Part shown: positions 1-8,862 of the stretch, one piece after another
Numbering within the stretch: the stretch's first letter is position 1
Layout of the letters: each line of letters begins with the position of its first letter
Assembly (NCBI GenBank): GCA_002495185.1
Contig: DAEB01000040.1
Location: 28,418 to 92,417 of the forward strand
Length of the DNA: 64,000 bases
From: Thermoplasmata archaeon UBA184
GTDB lineage: Archaea > Thermoplasmatota > Thermoplasmata > Lutacidiplasmatales > UBA184
Reading direction: 5' to 3'
Made by a program: the position numbers and the translations under genes
The notes under the pieces: model-generated
Databases searched by the model: none
The model's input: only the letters and a program-made list of their open reading frames with translations
What the model was told of the DNA's origin: nothing

Positions 1-1013
1 ATGCCGGCCGGAGAGAGATTGTCCGTGGCCATCCCCTCGCGCTGGACCCCGAAGTGCCCCGGAAAAGCGGTGGGAGAGACGGTCTTACGCCACTTCCGGG
101 CCCGGTCGTCCCACTCCTGCACTTGGAAGTGCCCTTCGCCCGTGACCCGGGCTTTTCCGTCGAGGCGGACGAAGTACGCCTTGCCGGGGGCGCCCGCGGG
201 CGACGCGACACAGAACCCGAAATCATCCCCGAGCGGCTTCCCGATCCTGGTCCAGGAATCCATCCGGTTGTGGGAGACGTACATTCCGCCGTGGTCCTGC
301 CGATAGAACGTGTCGGGGTCCGCGGCATCCCCGACGACGTGGTGGACGCACTGTCCGGTCTCGGGGTGCTTGTTCGGGAGGAACGGCGCCACGACGCCCC
401 GGTTGGTCGGCTTCCAGCTCGCCCCGCCGTCCTCGGTCCGGAACGTGCCGACCGCGGACATCCCGATGTAGAACCGCTTCGGGTCCCGCGAGTCGAGGAG
501 GATGGTGTGGAGACACGCTCCGCCCGCCCCGGGGGCCCAGTTCTTCCGGTCGGGGTGCTCGTTGATCGCGTCGATCGGACTCCAGGAGTTGCCGAGGTCG
601 TCCGAGCGGAACAGAAGGTGAGGGTCCGCGCCGAGGTAGAGGGTCTTCGGCTCGCTCGGAAGGCCCGGTTCGACCCGCCAGAGATTCTGGAGCGGCCTCC
701 GGACCGGCGTGGTCGGGTCCTCCTCGTTGAAGGCGGGCTTGCGGTCCTTACCACTCGGGGTCAGGGGGGTGGTGATCTCCTTCCAGGTCTTGCCCCAATT
801 GGTCGACTTCTGAAGCATCGGGCCCCAGAATCCGTTGTTCACGGCCGCGTACAAGGTGCCCGGGTGGCGAGGGTCGGCCACGACGTGGTAGACCTCGCTC
901 CCCTCGTGGGCCGCCGGTCCGACCTTCCAGCTCCGACGCTTCGAGTCGCCCGTGACGACGTACGTTCCCTTTCGCGTGCCCACCAAGATCCTGACCGTGC
1001 CGCTCTTCGCCAT
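1..1013 (-). CDS. BNR/Asp-box repeat protein (sialidase/VPS10-like beta-propeller), 3' end cut by window
   Basis: About 337 codons are visible and the C-terminus runs off the left edge. The start is the first ATG after an in-frame TAG lying five codons upstream. The protein begins MAKSGTVRILVGTRKGTY and has several Asp-box motifs (S/T-x-D-x-G-x-x-W), for example RSDDLGNSW and RTEDGGASW, with spacing expected of a six- or seven-bladed propeller. No signal peptide or membrane segment is seen, so it is probably cytoplasmic. Family members are often annotated exo-alpha-sialidase or WD40/YVTN/BNR repeat protein, but the fold alone does not establish hydrolase activity. A MoaD/ThiS-like gene ends 13 nt upstream on the same strand, suggesting one transcription unit. 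Confidence 0.8.
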   Translation of the reverse strand, partial: MAKSGTVRILVGTRKGTYVVTGDSKRRSWKVGPAAHEGSEVYHVVADPRHPGTLYAAVNNGFWGPMLQKSTNWGKTWKEITTPLTPSGKDRKPAFNEEDPTTPVRRPLQNLWRVEPGLPSEPKTLYLGADPHLLFRSDDLGNSWSPIDAINEHPDRKNWAPGAGGACLHTILLDSRDPKRFYIGMSAVGTFRTEDGGASWKPTNRGVVAPFLPNKHPETGQCVHHVVGDAADPDTFYRQDHGGMYVSHNRMDSWTRIGKPLGDDFGFCVASPAGAPGKAYFVRLDGKARVTGEGHFQVQEWDDRARKWRKTVSPTAFPGHFGVQREGMATDNLSPAG

Positions 1014-1025
1014 GTCCGTGACTCG

Positions 1026-1295
1026 CTAGCCCCCCGCAATGGAATGGAGGATATCTACCTCACGGGCGCCGGAAAGGGACGTTCCGACCCCCGTCGTTCC
1101 GCTGACGTCTTCTCCGTCCACGAAGACCCGGACGTAGCGACGGAGTCGCCCCGTCTCGTCCCGGATTCGGAAGCGAAGCCGGGGGTACCGGCCTTCGAGA
1201 ACGTCGAGGAGCTGCGCGACCGAGCCGGCGTCGACCTTCTCTCGGCCCCGGGGCCCGAACTCGCGAAGCCAACTGTCGAGATGCACGTCCAGCAT
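1026..1295 (-). CDS. MoaD/ThiS-family ubiquitin-like protein
   Basis: This 89-residue protein ends in IAGG, the C-terminal diglycine that is adenylated and thiocarboxylated in MoaD/ThiS sulfur carriers or conjugated in archaeal SAMPs. The body has the beta-grasp pattern: hydrophobic N-terminal strand, a helix around AQLLDVLEGRYP, and a late YVRVFVDGEDV strand. The size matches the family (80-95 residues). The gene sits just upstream of the Asp-box propeller gene, not beside molybdopterin or thiamine genes, so its target is unknown. It could be a sulfur carrier or a protein modifier. Confidence 0.85.
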   Translation of the reverse strand: MLDVHLDSWLREFGPRGREKVDAGSVAQLLDVLEGRYPRLRFRIRDETGRLRRYVRVFVDGEDVSGTTGVGTSLSGAREVDILHSIAGG

Positions 1296-1404
1296 CGGAG
1301 GTTGGCTCGCCCCATCCGGTTCGGGTTCATGAAGGTCGGGGTCGGCGTTCTTCGGTCGACTTCGGCCTCTCGGGTCCCCCTCGAGTGGACGGAACCCCTC
1401 GGTC

Positions 1405-2589
1405 CTAGGTCGGCGCCCACGGGGCGACCGGCTCGGTCCGGGCCACGATCTCCGTGGGATGGCGCCACCAGTAGAGGAGAATCAGGGTCACCACGGCGAT
1501 CCGGAGGTAGATGCTGAGCCCCATCATCCAGGAGGAGACCGAGAGTCCCCAAGCGCCGGCGTTGAAGTAGGTCACGAAGTCGTTCCCGCGGAACCCGAGC
1601 TGGCCGAGGATCCACGGACCGAGGTTCACGTGGAAGCCGAAGAGCAGGTTCCCGACGAAATAGTAGCCCAGGTCGTTCATCAGGGAGACCAGGAGGCCGA
1701 GACTGACGGCCAGGGGCCAGGACCTCCACCCTTCGAACACGATGAGCACCATGAACGGAGCCATGTAGGTCAGAATGAGCCAGATCCCGTACGCGGGAGC
1801 CTCCTTCCCGAAGAGGTCGATCCAGTTGATGAGGAACAGACCGTAGAACGCCGAGAAGAGGATCAGCTTCAGGAGGACGAACTGGCGGGGGTCGGTCGGA
1901 TGAAGGCCCGTGACCACCGTCTCGATGCCGGTCGCGAGCAGCAGGAGACCGACCAGGATGGCGAACCCGGTCAGGGCGAGGCCCTCGAAGGTGATGGCGA
2001 TGACCACGAAGAGGAGGATGAGGGCGCCTGTGCTGAGCAGGGACCCCCGCAGCCAGAGCGGAGCGGCGACGCCCGCCGCCTGCATGATCCGCCCGAAGCC
2101 GAGGAGGATGAGGACGCTCGCCAGGATGAACGTGGCCGCCGTGCCCGCCAGCCGGGGGTCGAGCACGGCGAAGGCGGCTCCCGCGAACCCGAGGATGCCG
2201 AGGCCCACGAGCCCCCAACCCGGTATCGAACGCCACCAGTAGCTCTGGGGCGCATGGACCCGAAACCAGTTCTCGGACAGGACTCGCCCCCCCGCGAGGA
2301 GGGTCTGGGCCGAGAGGAGGACGACCGTTTCTCCGAGAAGAAGCAGCAATCCGTTGATCGAGTACTCGAGCGTCGCCAGGACGACGATCGCGAACCCTAC
2401 GGAGAAGAGACCGAGGAACACCTGGGCGCCGCGCGCCAGGTCGGTGCGGAGCCGGACCGCCCGCGCTTCCTGCGACTTCGCGTTGCTCTCGGGTGGACTC
2501 GAGCGGGCATCGGGGCCCGGGGAATCCGGTCGAGGAGGCTCGGCCGGTCGTTCCGGTGGCTCGCTCGCAGGGACGGCGGTCGCGCTCAT
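1405..2589 (-). CDS. polytopic membrane protein of unknown function
   Basis: The product is 394 residues from the ATG whose first bases overlap the stop of the upstream gene (ATGA overlap), which is why this start was chosen over one 24 codons earlier. A Pro/Glu/Ser-rich hydrophilic head of about 55 residues is followed by about ten hydrophobic helices, and the protein ends with a short hydrophilic tail. No transporter or enzyme motif was recognised. Coupling to the small gene upstream suggests the two are made together. The function is unknown. Confidence 0.75.
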   Translation of the reverse strand: MSATAVPASEPPERPAEPPRPDSPGPDARSSPPESNAKSQEARAVRLRTDLARGAQVFLGLFSVGFAIVVLATLEYSINGLLLLLGETVVLLSAQTLLAGGRVLSENWFRVHAPQSYWWRSIPGWGLVGLGILGFAGAAFAVLDPRLAGTAATFILASVLILLGFGRIMQAAGVAAPLWLRGSLLSTGALILLFVVIAITFEGLALTGFAILVGLLLLATGIETVVTGLHPTDPRQFVLLKLILFSAFYGLFLINWIDLFGKEAPAYGIWLILTYMAPFMVLIVFEGWRSWPLAVSLGLLVSLMNDLGYYFVGNLLFGFHVNLGPWILGQLGFRGNDFVTYFNAGAWGLSVSSWMMGLSIYLRIAVVTLILLYWWRHPTEIVARTEPVAPWAPT

Positions 2590-2888
2590 CGTGGGTCGAT
2601 CCGGCGGCGTCCCTTCGAGACGTAGTCGAAGAACTTCTCCGTGATGCCGCCCGAGGTCCACTCCGCTCGCAGGCGCGTGCGCTTCTCGGCCCGTCGGAGT
2701 TCGGTGAGGACCCCGCGGTTCAGCTCGCGGGCGCTCGCGCCCTTGAGGACGGCCTCGACCCGGAACTCCCCGGCCCGGTCCCCCGGCTCGACCGAACCTG
2801 CTCCGAAGAGTCGCTCGAGCACGGGACGAACCGCGCGGGGGCGGTCCGTGCTCACCCGGGCGGAGAGGGTGTACTGGGTGTCCGCCAC
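2586..2888 (-). CDS. hypothetical small soluble protein
   Basis: A GTG-started 100-residue protein rich in Arg and Glu, with no membrane segment and no recognised motif. The predicted alternating beta/helix pattern could be a small ferredoxin-like or KEOPS Pcc1-like fold, but this is only a resemblance in length and layout: Pcc1-like proteins are also 80-100 residues with a late Arg-rich helix. Its stop overlaps the start of the downstream membrane-protein gene by 4 nt. It is transcribed divergently from the OsmC gene. Confidence 0.6.
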   Translation of the reverse strand: MADTQYTLSARVSTDRPRAVRPVLERLFGAGSVEPGDRAGEFRVEAVLKGASARELNRGVLTELRRAEKRTRLRAEWTSGGITEKFFDYVSKGRRRIDPR

Positions 2889-3018
2889 GACGAACCCCTA
2901 CCCTCCCGCGGAAAAAGCACCTTGTGTCCGGGACGCCTCCGGGCCACCGGTCACGGGTCGAGCCAAGTTGACCGCGAGGTCATAGCGCCAGCGCGACGTG
3001 GAACTCGATGGGGCGGCC

Positions 3019-3429
3019 ATGGAAAGTCGCGGGGTCTGGCAGGGGGGATTCGAGGTCCGGCTCGAGAACGGGCGCGGTCACTCGGTCACGATCGACGAGC
3101 CGGTCGAGGCGGGCGGGACCGACAAGGGACCGGCGGCGATCGAGCTTCTCTTGCTCTCGCTCACCGGCTGCATCTCCACGATCTTTCACATCATCGCGGA
3201 GAAACGCCGGCTCCCGTTCGAGGGGTTCTCGGTCTCGTTGAAGGCAGAGCGGCGAAAGGGGGCACCGACAATCGAACGGGTGCATGGTACGGTCGAGGTG
3301 AGGACCCGCGCCCCGAAGGAGGAGGTCGACATCGTCCTGCGGCAGACGCTCCGCACCTGCCCGGTCGGGGTTCTCCTCGACCGCGCCCAGGTTCCCATGG
3401 ACGTCACCGCCCGGGTCGTACCGCCATAA
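3019..3429 (+). CDS. OsmC/Ohr family peroxiredoxin-like protein
   Basis: The 136-residue protein has the OsmC pattern: GPAAIELLLLSLTGCISTIF carries the first cysteine at the start of the long helix, and TCPVG carries the second. These two cysteines reduce organic hydroperoxides in the family. The length fits OsmC. A GTG at 2998 would add seven residues. The ATG was preferred because an AT-rich box near 2980-2988 sits at leaderless or short-leader distance. It is followed by a thiol oxidoreductase gene, consistent with a redox role. Confidence 0.85.
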   Translation: MESRGVWQGGFEVRLENGRGHSVTIDEPVEAGGTDKGPAAIELLLLSLTGCISTIFHIIAEKRRLPFEGFSVSLKAERRKGAPTIERVHGTVEVRTRAPKEEVDIVLRQTLRTCPVGVLLDRAQVPMDVTARVVPP

Positions 3430-3468
3430 CTTCGCGACGGTATCCCACCCTCGCGGTATCGTGGGTCG

Positions 3469-4110
3469 ATGAAGGTCGAGGTCTGGGCGGACGTCGTCTG
3501 CCCGTGGTGCTACATCGGGCGACGACGATTCGAGACGGCGCTCGACCGGTTCGCCGGGCGGAGCTCGGTCGAGGTCCAATATCGAAGCTTCGAGCTCGAC
3601 CCGGGGGCTCCGCTCGAGTCGGACATGTCGCTTGACGAGCACCTCGCGGCCAAGTACGGGATCTCGGTCGAAGAAGCGCACCGGGCGAACGAGCGGGTCG
3701 CCCGAGTCGCGGCCGAGGAGGGTCTCGACTTCCATCTCGAGCGGGCGAAACCGACGAACACTCTCGCCGCCCACCGGCTCCTTCAGCTCGCCAACGTCCG
3801 CCACCGTCGCCCGGCGGTCGAGGAGCGGTTCCTCCGCGGGTACTTCTCTGAGGGCGCGCGCCTCAGCGACCTCGAAACGCTGCTCCGCCTCTCCACCGAA
3901 TCGGGTTTGAAGGACGACGACGTCCGTCGCGTCCTCGCGGGGCAGGCGTTCACGCTGCAGGTCCGCCAGGACGAGAAAGAGGCCGCCAGCCTCGGCGCCG
4001 AAGGGGTGCCGTTCTTTCTCTTCAACGGCGTCCGCACGGTCTCGGGAGCCCAACCCTCCGACTTCTTCCTCCGGGTCTTGGAGATGGTCGCGGCGTCCTC
4101 GTCACCCTAG
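3469..4110 (+). CDS. DsbA-family thiol oxidoreductase (FrnE-like)
   Basis: The 213-residue protein opens directly with a thioredoxin-fold strand and the active site CPWC (Cys11, Cys14), followed by the IGRRRFE helix typical of FrnE and 2-hydroxychromene-2-carboxylate isomerase-like DsbA proteins. The C-terminal EGVPFFLFNG contains the conserved cis-proline loop (VPFF). There is no signal peptide, so it acts in the cytoplasm. The CxxC pair supports a disulfide oxidoreductase, not the isomerase members, which usually lack it. Confidence 0.9.
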   Translation: MKVEVWADVVCPWCYIGRRRFETALDRFAGRSSVEVQYRSFELDPGAPLESDMSLDEHLAAKYGISVEEAHRANERVARVAAEEGLDFHLERAKPTNTLAAHRLLQLANVRHRRPAVEERFLRGYFSEGARLSDLETLLRLSTESGLKDDDVRRVLAGQAFTLQVRQDEKEAASLGAEGVPFFLFNGVRTVSGAQPSDFFLRVLEMVAASSSP

Positions 4111-4143
4111 CGGGATCGCGCTCACTTCGGATGCGCCCGAAAT

Positions 4144-4160
4144 GTTACTAAAACAGTAAC
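4144..4160. promoter_or_regulatory. inverted repeat (candidate AbiEi operator) just upstream of the TATA box
   Basis: A perfect dyad, GTTACT-AAAAC-AGTAAC, abuts the TATA-like TTTAAT at 4161-4166, which lies about 27 nt before the AbiEi ATG at 4191. AbiEi antitoxins of bacterial AbiE systems are known to bind inverted repeats in their own promoter, so autoregulation through this dyad is a reasonable inference. It occupies the position of the BRE. Confidence 0.6.
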
Positions 4161-4190
4161 TTTAATGCTATACGAACACATGTCCCTCTC

Positions 4191-5018
4191 ATGCGCCTGA
4201 GGTCGCTCTCGGCCACCGAGGCTCGGGTGATTCTCTCCCTCGAGGCCGAGGGAGTCCACGAGCTCTCCCTGGATTCCATCGAGTCGAGGGCCGCCGTGCA
4301 CCGTGGGTTCGCGCGGAAGATCGCCCACGACCTCGTCCGCAAGGGTTGGCTCCAGCGGGTCGGGCGGGGCCGATACCTCCTCAACCCGAGCGAGCGAGGT
4401 CCCGAAGCGGTCCCCGACACCGACCCCCTGCGGGCCGGCGGCCACGTCGTACGTCCGTACTACTTCGGCTACGCGACCGCCGCGGAGCTGTGGGGGTTCC
4501 TCCTGCAGGTCGGGCGGGTCTACTACATCGTGACCCCCGTCCGCACGACGGTCACCCTCCAGCATCCCGCACAGTTCCGGTTCGTGCGGATGCCGACGAA
4601 CCGGTTCTTCGGCCTCCGCGAGATCCGCCGCCGGGACGAACCCGTGGTCGTGAGCGATCCGGAGAGGACCGTCCTCGACTGCGCGGACCGCCCCGAGCTG
4701 TCGGGCGGGATGGGAGGGGTCGTACAGATCATCGCGCGGGCGAAGCCCCGCCTCTCCTGGGGCCGGTTGAGCGACTATCTTCGCCGGATGGGGAACCGAA
4801 GCCTCGCGCTTCGGGTGGGATTCCTCGCGGAGACGGTCCGGCCCTCCCTCGCGCCCCCCCGAGACTGGCATTCGCGCTGGCACGTCCGGCCCGACGAACC
4901 GTGGGTCCCGCTGGGTCCCCCGCGGACGTTCGGTCGGCGGGGGCCGCACGACCGACGCTGGCATATCGTCCGGAACGTCCCCGATAGCGTCCTCTACTCG
5001 GAGGTGGAACCGACGTGA
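4191..5018 (+). CDS. abiEi: AbiEi-type antitoxin (type IV toxin-antitoxin)
   Basis: The 275-residue protein has an N-terminal winged-helix region (residues about 1-65, ending GRGRYLLNP) and a C-terminal AbiEi region with PERTVLDCADRPELSGG, a family hallmark. AbiEi neutralises the toxin and represses its own operon in studied bacterial systems. Its last codon overlaps the toxin start (ATGA, 5015-5018), the usual AbiE arrangement. The promoter has a TATA box at leaderless distance and a perfect dyad. Confidence 0.88.
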   Translation: MRLRSLSATEARVILSLEAEGVHELSLDSIESRAAVHRGFARKIAHDLVRKGWLQRVGRGRYLLNPSERGPEAVPDTDPLRAGGHVVRPYYFGYATAAELWGFLLQVGRVYYIVTPVRTTVTLQHPAQFRFVRMPTNRFFGLREIRRRDEPVVVSDPERTVLDCADRPELSGGMGGVVQIIARAKPRLSWGRLSDYLRRMGNRSLALRVGFLAETVRPSLAPPRDWHSRWHVRPDEPWVPLGPPRTFGRRGPHDRRWHIVRNVPDSVLYSEVEPT

Positions 5019-5920
5019 TCCCTCGCTCGGTCGCCAATCGATTCGCGAACGTGATGGGGGTCGACCTCCACATCGCCCAGCAGGAGATCGTCCTCCTCTA
5101 CGCCCTGGACGCGCTCGCCGGCCACGGAGTCCTCGACCGCCTCGTCTTCAAGGGTGGGACGTACCTTCGAATGATGGTCACCGGAGACGTGGGCCGCCTC
5201 TCCGAGGACCTCGACTTCACGAGCCGGGGCCTTCCCGAGGACCCCGAACCGGACGTCCGGGAAGCGTTCGCCGCTCCTCATCACGGAGTCGCTTTCGAGG
5301 TTCGCGAACCGTACCGGACCCAACGGAAGAACTGGGGCTGCCAGGTCCGATACTCCCACGAATGGGACATGGGAGCGTTCCGGTTCGAGGTCAGCTATCG
5401 GGAGACGACGTTCCTCCCGGCGGGCCGCTGGCGGCCCCTCCCGCAGCCGTACTTCCCGGCACTGCCGTTCGTCCCCCCCGAGGTCCCGTCGCTCCGGGTC
5501 GAGGAAGCTCTCGCCGAGAAGCTCCGGGCGATCCAGCAGCGCGCCACGGAGCGGGACCTCTACGACGCGATGCGCTACGGCCGCAAGGGGTTCGATACCG
5601 GGCTCGTGCGCCTCCTCGCCGTCGCGAAGCTCTGGAACGACCGCGAGGCGTTCGACCCCGACCGGATCCTCCGGACGCTCTCCGAGGGGCGACGGGAGTG
5701 GCCCGACCTCGAGCGACTGATCGGTCGGGCCCGTCAGCGGGACTGGAACCGGGACGCCGCCACCGCGGCCGAACGATTCGGATTCCTCCGCTCGCTCACT
5801 CCGTTCGAGAGAGCGCTCGTCGCCGACGTCCGCCGCCATGCGATGCGCGCGGAGCTCCTCGACCGCTTCGCGACCTATGCCCTCCCGGAGCGGGGCGGGC
5901 GCCCCGCTCGGAACGGTTAA
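5015..5920 (+). CDS. abiEii: AbiEii-type nucleotidyltransferase toxin
   Basis: The 301-residue protein has the AbiEii motifs in order: KGGTYLRMM (the GG-x-L nucleotide-binding motif, about residue 48), RLSEDLDF (the D-x-D metal-binding pair) and the later RDLYDAMRYGR motif. AbiEii toxins are DNA polymerase beta-like nucleotidyltransferases that arrest growth, and some modify tRNA. Translation is probably coupled to the antitoxin through the 4-nt overlap. All key motif residues are present, so the toxin looks intact. Confidence 0.88.
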   Translation: MIPRSVANRFANVMGVDLHIAQQEIVLLYALDALAGHGVLDRLVFKGGTYLRMMVTGDVGRLSEDLDFTSRGLPEDPEPDVREAFAAPHHGVAFEVREPYRTQRKNWGCQVRYSHEWDMGAFRFEVSYRETTFLPAGRWRPLPQPYFPALPFVPPEVPSLRVEEALAEKLRAIQQRATERDLYDAMRYGRKGFDTGLVRLLAVAKLWNDREAFDPDRILRTLSEGRREWPDLERLIGRARQRDWNRDAATAAERFGFLRSLTPFERALVADVRRHAMRAELLDRFATYALPERGGRPARNG

Positions 5921-5958
5921 GCCCACCAGTCCGACTCACCGAGCCGAGGAGGCGAAGG

Positions 5959-6912
5959 ATGCCGCTCCTGGGGCGGACGGGCATCGAGATCACCCCCGTC
6001 GGACTGGGCACCTGGGCGATCGGAGGAGGAGGATGGGAGTTCGGCTGGGGACCCCAAGACGACGACAAGTCCCGCGCCGCCATCCGTCGCGCGCACGAGC
6101 GCGGGGTCTCCTGGATCGATACCGCTCCCGCGTACGGCACGGGGCATGCCGAAGAGATCGTGGGCGAAGTCGTCCCGGGGCTCGCACCGCGCCCGCACGT
6201 GTTCACGAAGGTGTCCCTCATCTGGAATGCCGACCGCCGCATCGCCCACAACCTGAAGGCCGACTCCCTCCGAGCCGAGGTCGAGGCAAGTCGACGACGA
6301 CTCCGCGCCGACGCGCTCGACCTCGTCCAGGTCCATTGGCCCGAGCCGGACCGGGATATCGAGGAAGGATGGCGCACGCTCGCCGAACTCAAGGCGCAGG
6401 GAGTCGTCCATCACATCGGGGTCTCCAACTTCAACATCCCCCAGATGGAACGGGCGAGCGCGATCGCTCCGGTCGAGACCTTGCAGCCACCCTACTCGCT
6501 GATCGTGCCCGAAGCGGAGGACGAGATCCTCCCGTACGCGCGGGCCCACGGGATCGGCGTGATCGCGTATTCTCCGATGGGATGCGGGCTTCTGACCGGG
6601 TCGATGACACCCGACCGCATCGCCCGATTGCCCGCCGATGATTGGCGTCGCCAGGACTCCGACTTTCGCGAGCCCCGGCTCTCTCGCAACCTCGCGCTGG
6701 CGAACCTTCTGGGCGAGATCGGGACGCGCCACGGGGGCCGCTCGGCGGGGGAGGTCGCGGTCGCCTGGGTGCTTTCGAACCCGGCGGTTACGGGAGCCAT
6801 CGTCGGCGCTCGCTCGGCCGAGCAGGTGGACGGCGTGGTGGGAGCGATGACCCTACGGCTGACGCCCGAGGACCTCAGGGAGATCTCGGCGTTCCGGACC
6901 GAGCACCCCTGA
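5959..6912 (+). CDS. aldo/keto reductase
   Basis: The 317-residue TIM-barrel oxidoreductase has the catalytic tetrad in place: Asp and Tyr in WIDTAPAYGTG, Lys in FTKVSL and His in VQVHWPEP. NADPH-contacting GVSNF is also present. The ATG follows a purine-rich GAGGAGGCGA ribosome site, one of the few clear ones here, with a TATA-like TTAAG near 5917. A larger open frame upstream overlaps the AbiEii gene and was not used. The substrate cannot be deduced. Confidence 0.92.
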   Translation: MPLLGRTGIEITPVGLGTWAIGGGGWEFGWGPQDDDKSRAAIRRAHERGVSWIDTAPAYGTGHAEEIVGEVVPGLAPRPHVFTKVSLIWNADRRIAHNLKADSLRAEVEASRRRLRADALDLVQVHWPEPDRDIEEGWRTLAELKAQGVVHHIGVSNFNIPQMERASAIAPVETLQPPYSLIVPEAEDEILPYARAHGIGVIAYSPMGCGLLTGSMTPDRIARLPADDWRRQDSDFREPRLSRNLALANLLGEIGTRHGGRSAGEVAVAWVLSNPAVTGAIVGARSAEQVDGVVGAMTLRLTPEDLREISAFRTEHP

Positions 6913-6939
6913 CCGGGACGAGTCGGAGCCGACCCGAAG

Positions 6940-7380
6940 TCACTTGGAGCTCTTGGCAAACTCGCGGATCCCGGCGGCGTCTTCGTTGTACGCCATTTCC
7001 CACGCTCCGCGAACCATCGGCTCGAGCTGAGCGGGAGGGATTCCCGACGCGACCATGTCACCGAAGATCGAGACCTCGGTCTCGTTGCCGTGCGGTGTGT
7101 AGACGTTGAACATCTTCGAACCCGCCAACGGTCCCTCGATCGCTTCGACCGCCATCCCGAGCGGTGGGAAGACGGTGATCCGGTTCGCGACCTTCACCCA
7201 CTTGCCGTTCATCTCCTGTTCCCACGAAACGACGAACGAGCTATCGGAGATCGGCTGCATCGCTCGGTTGCGAGAGCCGCGGTGAGCGCCCCCGTGCGCA
7301 GCCGGGTCCTGGAGGTACTTCCAGAGGATTTCGAGGTTCGCGTCAAACTTGCTTCCTTCCTGGTCGCTGATGCGGGCCAT
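6940..7380 (-). CDS. SRPBCC-family (START-like) protein
   Basis: About 146 residues from the ATG that follows a GGAGG-type site, beginning MARISDQEG. The pattern fits the polyketide-cyclase/START (SRPBCC) fold: an early helix FDANLEILWKYL, a run of beta strands including a VVSWEQEM strand, and a long C-terminal helix ending the protein. Such proteins bind hydrophobic ligands, but the ligand here is unknown. It is convergent with the aldo/keto reductase gene. An ATG nine codons upstream is possible but leaves no room for the ribosome site. Confidence 0.7.
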   Translation of the reverse strand: MARISDQEGSKFDANLEILWKYLQDPAAHGGAHRGSRNRAMQPISDSSFVVSWEQEMNGKWVKVANRITVFPPLGMAVEAIEGPLAGSKMFNVYTPHGNETEVSIFGDMVASGIPPAQLEPMVRGAWEMAYNEDAAGIREFAKSSK

Positions 7381-7548
7381 GCCGGTCCCACCCGTCCTCC
7401 GATACATGAACTAGCCCTTTTCGAACTCCGGATGTCCCCGGAGAATCGGTTGCAAGCGCGCGGGCGCCTACGATAAACCTATGCGACGGACCGGCGGTTT
7501 CCCGACCGTTATACGCGCTCGAGTCGCTGCGCTGGCCGGTGGTGTACT

Positions 7549-8862
7549 GTGTCTCCTTCATCGCCCGAAGGGTCATCGGGCAGTATGGTCGCTGCCCCGC
7601 CTCCCCCGTCCGCCCCGACCGGTTCTTCGGTGACCTCGCCCCAGCGACGCCGGACGATGTTTCTCGCGATCGCGGCAGTGCTGATCGTCGCGGTCCTTAT
7701 CGCCGCGCTGTTCGCCACGGGAATCCTGTCCACCAAGGGAGGTGGCGGATCGGGGACGAGCGGAACGCCGTCGACCACCGCCCTCTCGGTCGCGAACGCG
7801 TATGCGAACACAACCGTCGGAGGACCCTGGAGCGTGGACGCGCTCTACGGCTTCGACCTCACCGTCACGCACACCATTTCTCTCCAACCGTACGACACCA
7901 ATCCACTCTGCACCTCCTCGGGAACTCAGAACTACACGGTGACGGGGACTTCCGCACCGTACGATGACGGCACATTCACGACGTGGCTGGTCGGGTATCT
8001 CAACGCGAGCGGCCAGCTCGCGGTGGTCGTGAGCGGCAACGCGGTGGTGGCGCACTACGCCGTGTGGGGAGGGGCCAGCAACCATTGCTCGGGCATCTAC
8101 CCGGGTCCCTCGGCGATCAGCACGAGCGGTGTGTCGAGCGAGCAGGCTGCGGCGGCGGCCCGAGCGAATGGGACCATCGCGTCGTTCATCGCGGCTCATC
8201 CGGCCGCGGATGCACGCGCCCTCCTCATCGCCGGGCAATGGACCATCGATTACACGACGTGCGACTTCTTCTATGACCCGGGAGCACCGGCGCTGGGTGC
8301 GAACCTCGAATTCAACGTGAATGCCACCGACGGCGCCTTCTCTCCCCTCTTCACCAACCTACCGTCCGCGAATTGTGCCGAGCAGTTCTGGTATGGCCAG
8401 AACATTCCGGCCGCCGACCTGTTCGCGGTCGGCGACCCCGTCCGAGGTACGTGCGCGACCGGGTCCACCTTCGCGACCAACGGATGCCTGGCGGGGGACT
8501 TCACCTACCAGCTGACCGTCGGCACTTCGTACCTATCTTTTGGAGGGGTCATCTTCAACGTCGACACGTCCACCGGCCCCCTGTACAACGTCCCTTCGCC
8601 CGGAGGGTTCTCTGTCGTTGCTCCTTCGAAAACCATCCTGGCGCAAGTCGCGATCCCGGGGGGTGCATCGATGACCACGAACGGAGGGGTGGAGACGTTC
8701 GGGGTCGGGGAGTCGAGGGCAAACCTCCTCGTCGCCGGTGACACGATCGTCCTCGACATGGGAACCGCCGACCCGGCTGGGATGGGCTTGGGATTCTCTG
8801 CCACGATTTCAGTTCTCATCAACGGTGGGATGGTATTCACTCCGGTCGTCCCGCTCCCCTGA
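7549..8862 (+). CDS. membrane-anchored secreted protein, N-terminal signal anchor
   Basis: The 437-residue GTG-started protein has a Pro/Ser-rich cytoplasmic head, one transmembrane helix (about residues 37-60) and a large Thr/Ser/Gly-rich extracellular domain with several N-x-S/T sites. Its C-terminal half (from about residue 300, GDPVRGTCATGSTF) matches the protein encoded at 13172-13996 closely in order: a Cys-containing TCATG-x-TF segment, NGC, GDFTY, GGFSV and LDMG. It is likely a surface protein of a Thermoplasmata-specific family. A TATA box (CGTTATAC, near 7507-7514) lies about 38 nt upstream. Confidence 0.8.
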   Translation: MSPSSPEGSSGSMVAAPPPPSAPTGSSVTSPQRRRTMFLAIAAVLIVAVLIAALFATGILSTKGGGGSGTSGTPSTTALSVANAYANTTVGGPWSVDALYGFDLTVTHTISLQPYDTNPLCTSSGTQNYTVTGTSAPYDDGTFTTWLVGYLNASGQLAVVVSGNAVVAHYAVWGGASNHCSGIYPGPSAISTSGVSSEQAAAAARANGTIASFIAAHPAADARALLIAGQWTIDYTTCDFFYDPGAPALGANLEFNVNATDGAFSPLFTNLPSANCAEQFWYGQNIPAADLFAVGDPVRGTCATGSTFATNGCLAGDFTYQLTVGTSYLSFGGVIFNVDTSTGPLYNVPSPGGFSVVAPSKTILAQVAIPGGASMTTNGGVETFGVGESRANLLVAGDTIVLDMGTADPAGMGLGFSATISVLINGGMVFTPVVPLP

